Shown: positions 6,929 to 7,910 of the stretch, in pieces
Layout: the number at the start of each line of letters is the position of its first letter
Numbering within the stretch: position 1 is the stretch's first letter
Source: Oscillospiraceae bacterium
Lineage (GTDB): Bacteria > Bacillota > Clostridia > Oscillospirales > Ruminococcaceae
DNA: 7,910 nucleotides
Assembly: GCA_031271475.1 (NCBI GenBank)
Contig: JAISVP010000067.1
Coordinates: 1 to 7,910, forward strand
Direction of reading: 5' to 3'
Notes under the pieces: generated by a model
Databases searched by the model: none
What the model was told of the DNA's origin: nothing
The model's input: the letters and a program-made list of their open reading frames with translations, nothing else
Made by a program: the position numbers and the translations under genes

Positions 6929-6991
6929 ATGTTCAGAATGAGCAGGACTAAAAACCCATGTGCGACTTCCCTAATTTTCCAATTACAGTAA
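6929..6991 (+). CDS. Possible 20-residue peptide under the rightward promoter
   Basis: ATG at 6929 encodes MFRMSRTKNPCATSLIFQLQ and stops just before the tRNA 3' end. AAGGGAG lies 11 nt upstream, a slightly long gap. It starts about 14 nt after the predicted transcription start. Not recognised; it may be a leader peptide or simply chance inside a non-coding transcript. Confidence 0.25.
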   Translation: MFRMSRTKNPCATSLIFQLQ

Positions 6992-6992
6992 A

Positions 6993-7080
6993 TGGGGGGC
7001 TAAATAGGGTTCAAACCCATACTCCGTTGCCGGAAGCGAATTTTAAGTCCGCAGCATCTGCCACGTTCCGCCATTCGCCC
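6993..7080 (-). tRNA. tRNA-Leu (anticodon UAA), atypical acceptor end
   Basis: The minus strand folds as a class II tRNA of 88 nt including CCA. Acceptor GGGCGAA pairs with TTAGCCC, followed by C73 and an encoded CCA. D-arm GCGGAACGTGGCAGATGC is leucine-like. The anticodon stem GCGGA/TTCGC closes loop CTTAAAA (anticodon TAA). A long variable arm TCCG-GCAA-CGGA follows, then T-arm ATGGG-TTTGAAC-CCTAT. The anticodon loop, long variable arm and D-arm all agree on Leu reading UUA. Two oddities: G5 faces A68, breaking the acceptor stem, and the discriminator is C rather than the A73 expected for leucine. It decodes UUA if functional; it may be a decaying copy. Confidence 0.8.
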
Positions 7081-7088
7081 GTAAATGT

Positions 7089-7097
7089 ATTTTATCA
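7089..7097 (-). promoter_or_regulatory. Extended -10 box of the tRNA-Leu
   Basis: TGATAAAAT on the minus strand (TAAAAT at 7089-7094 with TG at 7096-7097), about 9 nt before the mature tRNA 5' end. The -35 position (7112-7117) reads TACGTC, a poor match, so it would act as an extended -10 promoter. The IS21 end begins only ~25 nt upstream and may have replaced the original upstream sequence. Confidence 0.45.
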
Positions 7098-7131
7098 CAA
7101 ATTCCGGTAATGACGTATAGTGTGTTTGTCA

Positions 7132-7201
7132 AGATAAAAATGTAGCAAATTTAAAGATATTTTTGTAGCACAAAAATTTGAAAGTATGGTTTATTGTAGT
7201 A
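7132..7201 (+). repeat. IS21 terminal direct repeats
   Basis: AGATAAAAATGTAGCA (7132-7147) and AGATATTTTTGTAGCA (7155-7170) are 16-bp copies 23 nt apart, differing only in AAAA versus TTTT at the centre. A weaker third copy, TTGTAGTA, sits at 7194-7201. Such repeats at IS21 ends are binding sites for the IstA transposase. Confidence 0.6.
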
Positions 7202-7261
7202 TTAGAGAAGTCATCATCTTGATTTAAGACATTGAAACAGTTTGCAGCAATTGCCCATATT

Positions 7262-7588
7262 TTATTTTTTTCCTTTCTGTTTAATAAGAGCGAACTGCAG
7301 CTGCCGAGACTCTCGTCCGGTAAAGTCGAGGAGGTGCGAGTGATGAATCACGCGGTCGAGAAGGGCGGCTGTAATTTTGGTATCGGCAAAAATGTCGTTT
7401 GGGCGGGCGAATTCAAGATTGGTAGTGATAATCATTGATTTTTGTTCGTAACACATTGACACAACCTGAAACAGCAGTTTAGAACCGTTGGAATCAATAG
7501 GAACATACCTCCACTCGTCGCAAATTAGTAAATTCAGTCTGTCAAACTGCTTTATAAATTTTGAGAGATAAGAGCCTCCCCAAAACAT
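7262..7588 (-). pseudogene. istB: IstB-like helper ATPase of IS21, C-terminal fragment
   Basis: The 108-residue frame matches the C-terminal half of IstB, the AAA+ helper that with IstA drives IS21 transposition. Visible motifs: LLICDEWRYVPI (Walker B, hydrophobic stretch then D-E), LLFQVVSMCYEQKSMIITTN (sensor region with ITTN), DRVIHHSHLL (the conserved D-R-x-x-H-H) and a normal C-terminus. Full IstB is about 240-270 residues. The N-terminal domain and Walker A (G-x-x-G-x-G-K-T) are missing, with an in-frame stop just upstream of the ATG at 7588, so no ATP binding is possible. Homology starts around LSKFIKQFDRLN; the first ~8 residues are probably from the junction. None of the three frames in 7589-7680 gives the missing half. 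W-R-Y replaces the usual W-G-Y. Clearly a remnant. Confidence 0.85.
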
Positions 7589-7689
7589 ATTTCTTCAGCC
7601 ACATCTCCGAGAAGAATATCGACAGCTATTTTTGCGCTACTCCCCTGCCCGATCCGTTTTTTCTTTGTATGTACCACAGTATCAGTCAC
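7552..7689 (-). CDS. Possible small ORF (45 aa) overlapping the cupin stop, truncated at the IS junction
   Basis: A GTG at 7689 overlaps the cupin stop (GTGACTGA) and opens 45 codons: VTDTVVHTKKKRIGQGSSAK, then IAVDILLGDVAEEICFGEAL and a short tail. Residues 1-34 look protein-like, with a basic start then an amphipathic segment. The last residues run into DNA that codes for istB in another frame. It could be the stub of a gene translationally coupled to the cupin and cut off by the IS remnant. No good ribosome binding site is visible and I recognise no family, so chance is equally possible. Confidence 0.2.
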   Translation of the reverse strand: MTDTVVHTKKKRIGQGSSAKIAVDILLGDVAEEICFGEALISQNL

Positions 7690-7910
7690 CCTCAGCATCC
7701 GTAATAGCTTTCGTGGCATGAACCGTTCCGTGGGGATGATGAGGCGGTGCGTAAACTGAATAAAGCGTCATAGGCTTGTCACCGGAATTTTCCACATTAT
7801 GCCATGTTCCGGCAGGCACAAAAATTGCGGAACCGTTACATACCGGCTGCTTTACCGTCAGGTTATTCTTGGCTTTGCCCATCTGAACAATTCCCTGCCC
7901 GCTCTCAATT
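7682..7910 (-). CDS. Small cupin-domain protein (C-terminal part, start outside window)
   Basis: About 75 C-terminal residues are visible; the frame is open to the right edge (IESGQGIVQMGKAKNN...), so the methionine in that stretch is internal. The second cupin motif G-x5-P-x-G-x2-H-x3-N is complete in GSAIFVPAGTWHNVEN, and the end of the first motif is E-S-G-Q-G. The tail YSVYAPPHHPHGTVHATKA is typical of a common family of ~110-120-residue single-domain cupins of anaerobes and Proteobacteria. The P-P-H-H-P-H stretch and the cupin histidine can bind a metal. Substrate and pathway are unknown for this family. The gene ends just before the IS21 remnant, and no terminator is seen between them. 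Confidence 0.85.
   Translation of the reverse strand, partial: IESGQGIVQMGKAKNNLTVKQPVCNGSAIFVPAGTWHNVENSGDKPMTLYSVYAPPHHPHGTVHATKAITDAEGD

Larger units (their letters stand above)
7121..7588 (-). mobile_element. IS21-family insertion sequence remnant
   Basis: It consists of one terminal region (about 7121-7201) followed inwards by the C-terminal half of istB. The outer end lies near TGTGTTTGTCAAGATAAAAA at 7121-7140; IS21 ends begin 5'-TG and carry several internal copies of a transposase-binding repeat, as seen here (AGATAnnnnTGTAGCA twice). istA, the N-terminal half of istB and the other end are absent, so the element cannot move by itself. The exact borders are estimates: the outer TG could be 7121, 7123 or 7127, and the inner junction lies near 7560-7600. 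Confidence 0.65.

Noticed and set aside
6910..7080. tRNA 3' end as the attachment site of an integrated element
   Set aside because: No integrase gene and no second copy of the tRNA 3' end was seen in the window.
6958..7110. 50-residue plus-strand ORF starting MCDFPNFPIT
   Set aside because: Most of it is the antisense of the tRNA-Leu, and there is no ribosome binding site.
7127..7132. Outward TTGACA in the IS end as -35 of the tRNA promoter
   Set aside because: The gap to TAAAAT at 7089-7094 is about 32 nt, far too long for one promoter.
7132..7201. CRISPR array
   Set aside because: Only two close copies and one weak one, with no uniform repeat-spacer structure; they fit IS21 terminal repeats.
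7232..7438. Plus-strand 68-residue ORF
   Set aside because: It lies antisense to the clear istB fragment and has no recognisable content.

Overview
The window looks like a low-to-mid GC, anaerobic Firmicute (Clostridia, probably Oscillospiraceae-like). The evidence is AT-rich intergenic DNA, strong AGGAGG-type ribosome binding sites, sigma-A promoters with TGN-extended -10 boxes, a Gram-positive-style secreted giant protein, an IS21-type IstB of the Clostridia/Bacilli kind and a small cupin. This is an inference from style; no phylogenetic marker gene is present.

Positions 1-5475 (minus strand) are one very large secreted RHS/YD-repeat surface protein gene that runs off the left edge. It has a signal peptide, an unrecognised beta-rich region with a short ladder of ~20-residue repeats, three FN3 domains alternating with Ig-like modules, a PKD domain, a carboxypeptidase-regulatory-like module, a Gly/acid-rich linker, an RHS entry domain (DUF6531-like) and YD repeats. 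The gene is broken in two places. At 4171-4184 the frame changes inside the first FN3 domain and the conserved L-T-W strand is missing. At 89-91 one surplus base throws the YD repeats out of frame. The expected C-terminal toxin or variable tip lies outside the window.

Positions 5476-5815 are the regulatory region of that gene: a good extended -10 promoter whose spacer holds a perfect 6-bp-arm palindrome, a leader of about 250 nt, a four-codon minicistron with its own AGGAGG, and the true ribosome binding site. A 26-codon stub of an XRE-family repressor (5816-5896, plus) diverges from it. An intact XRE repressor (5973-6209, minus) follows with its own promoter.

Positions 6362-6710 hold a ~100-residue cytosolic protein resembling DUF6809, ending in a perfect 17-bp terminator hairpin that should work on both strands. 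Positions 6711-7120 hold a consensus plus-strand promoter firing towards a minus-strand tRNA-Leu(UAA). That tRNA has an odd acceptor end (G5:A68 mismatch and C73).

Positions 7121-7588 are an IS21-family remnant: one terminal region with IstA-type direct repeats and the C-terminal half of istB only. At the right edge is the C-terminal part of a cupin gene that runs off the window. Overall this is a decayed accessory region: a broken surface-protein gene, a repressor stub, an IS remnant and an atypical tRNA.
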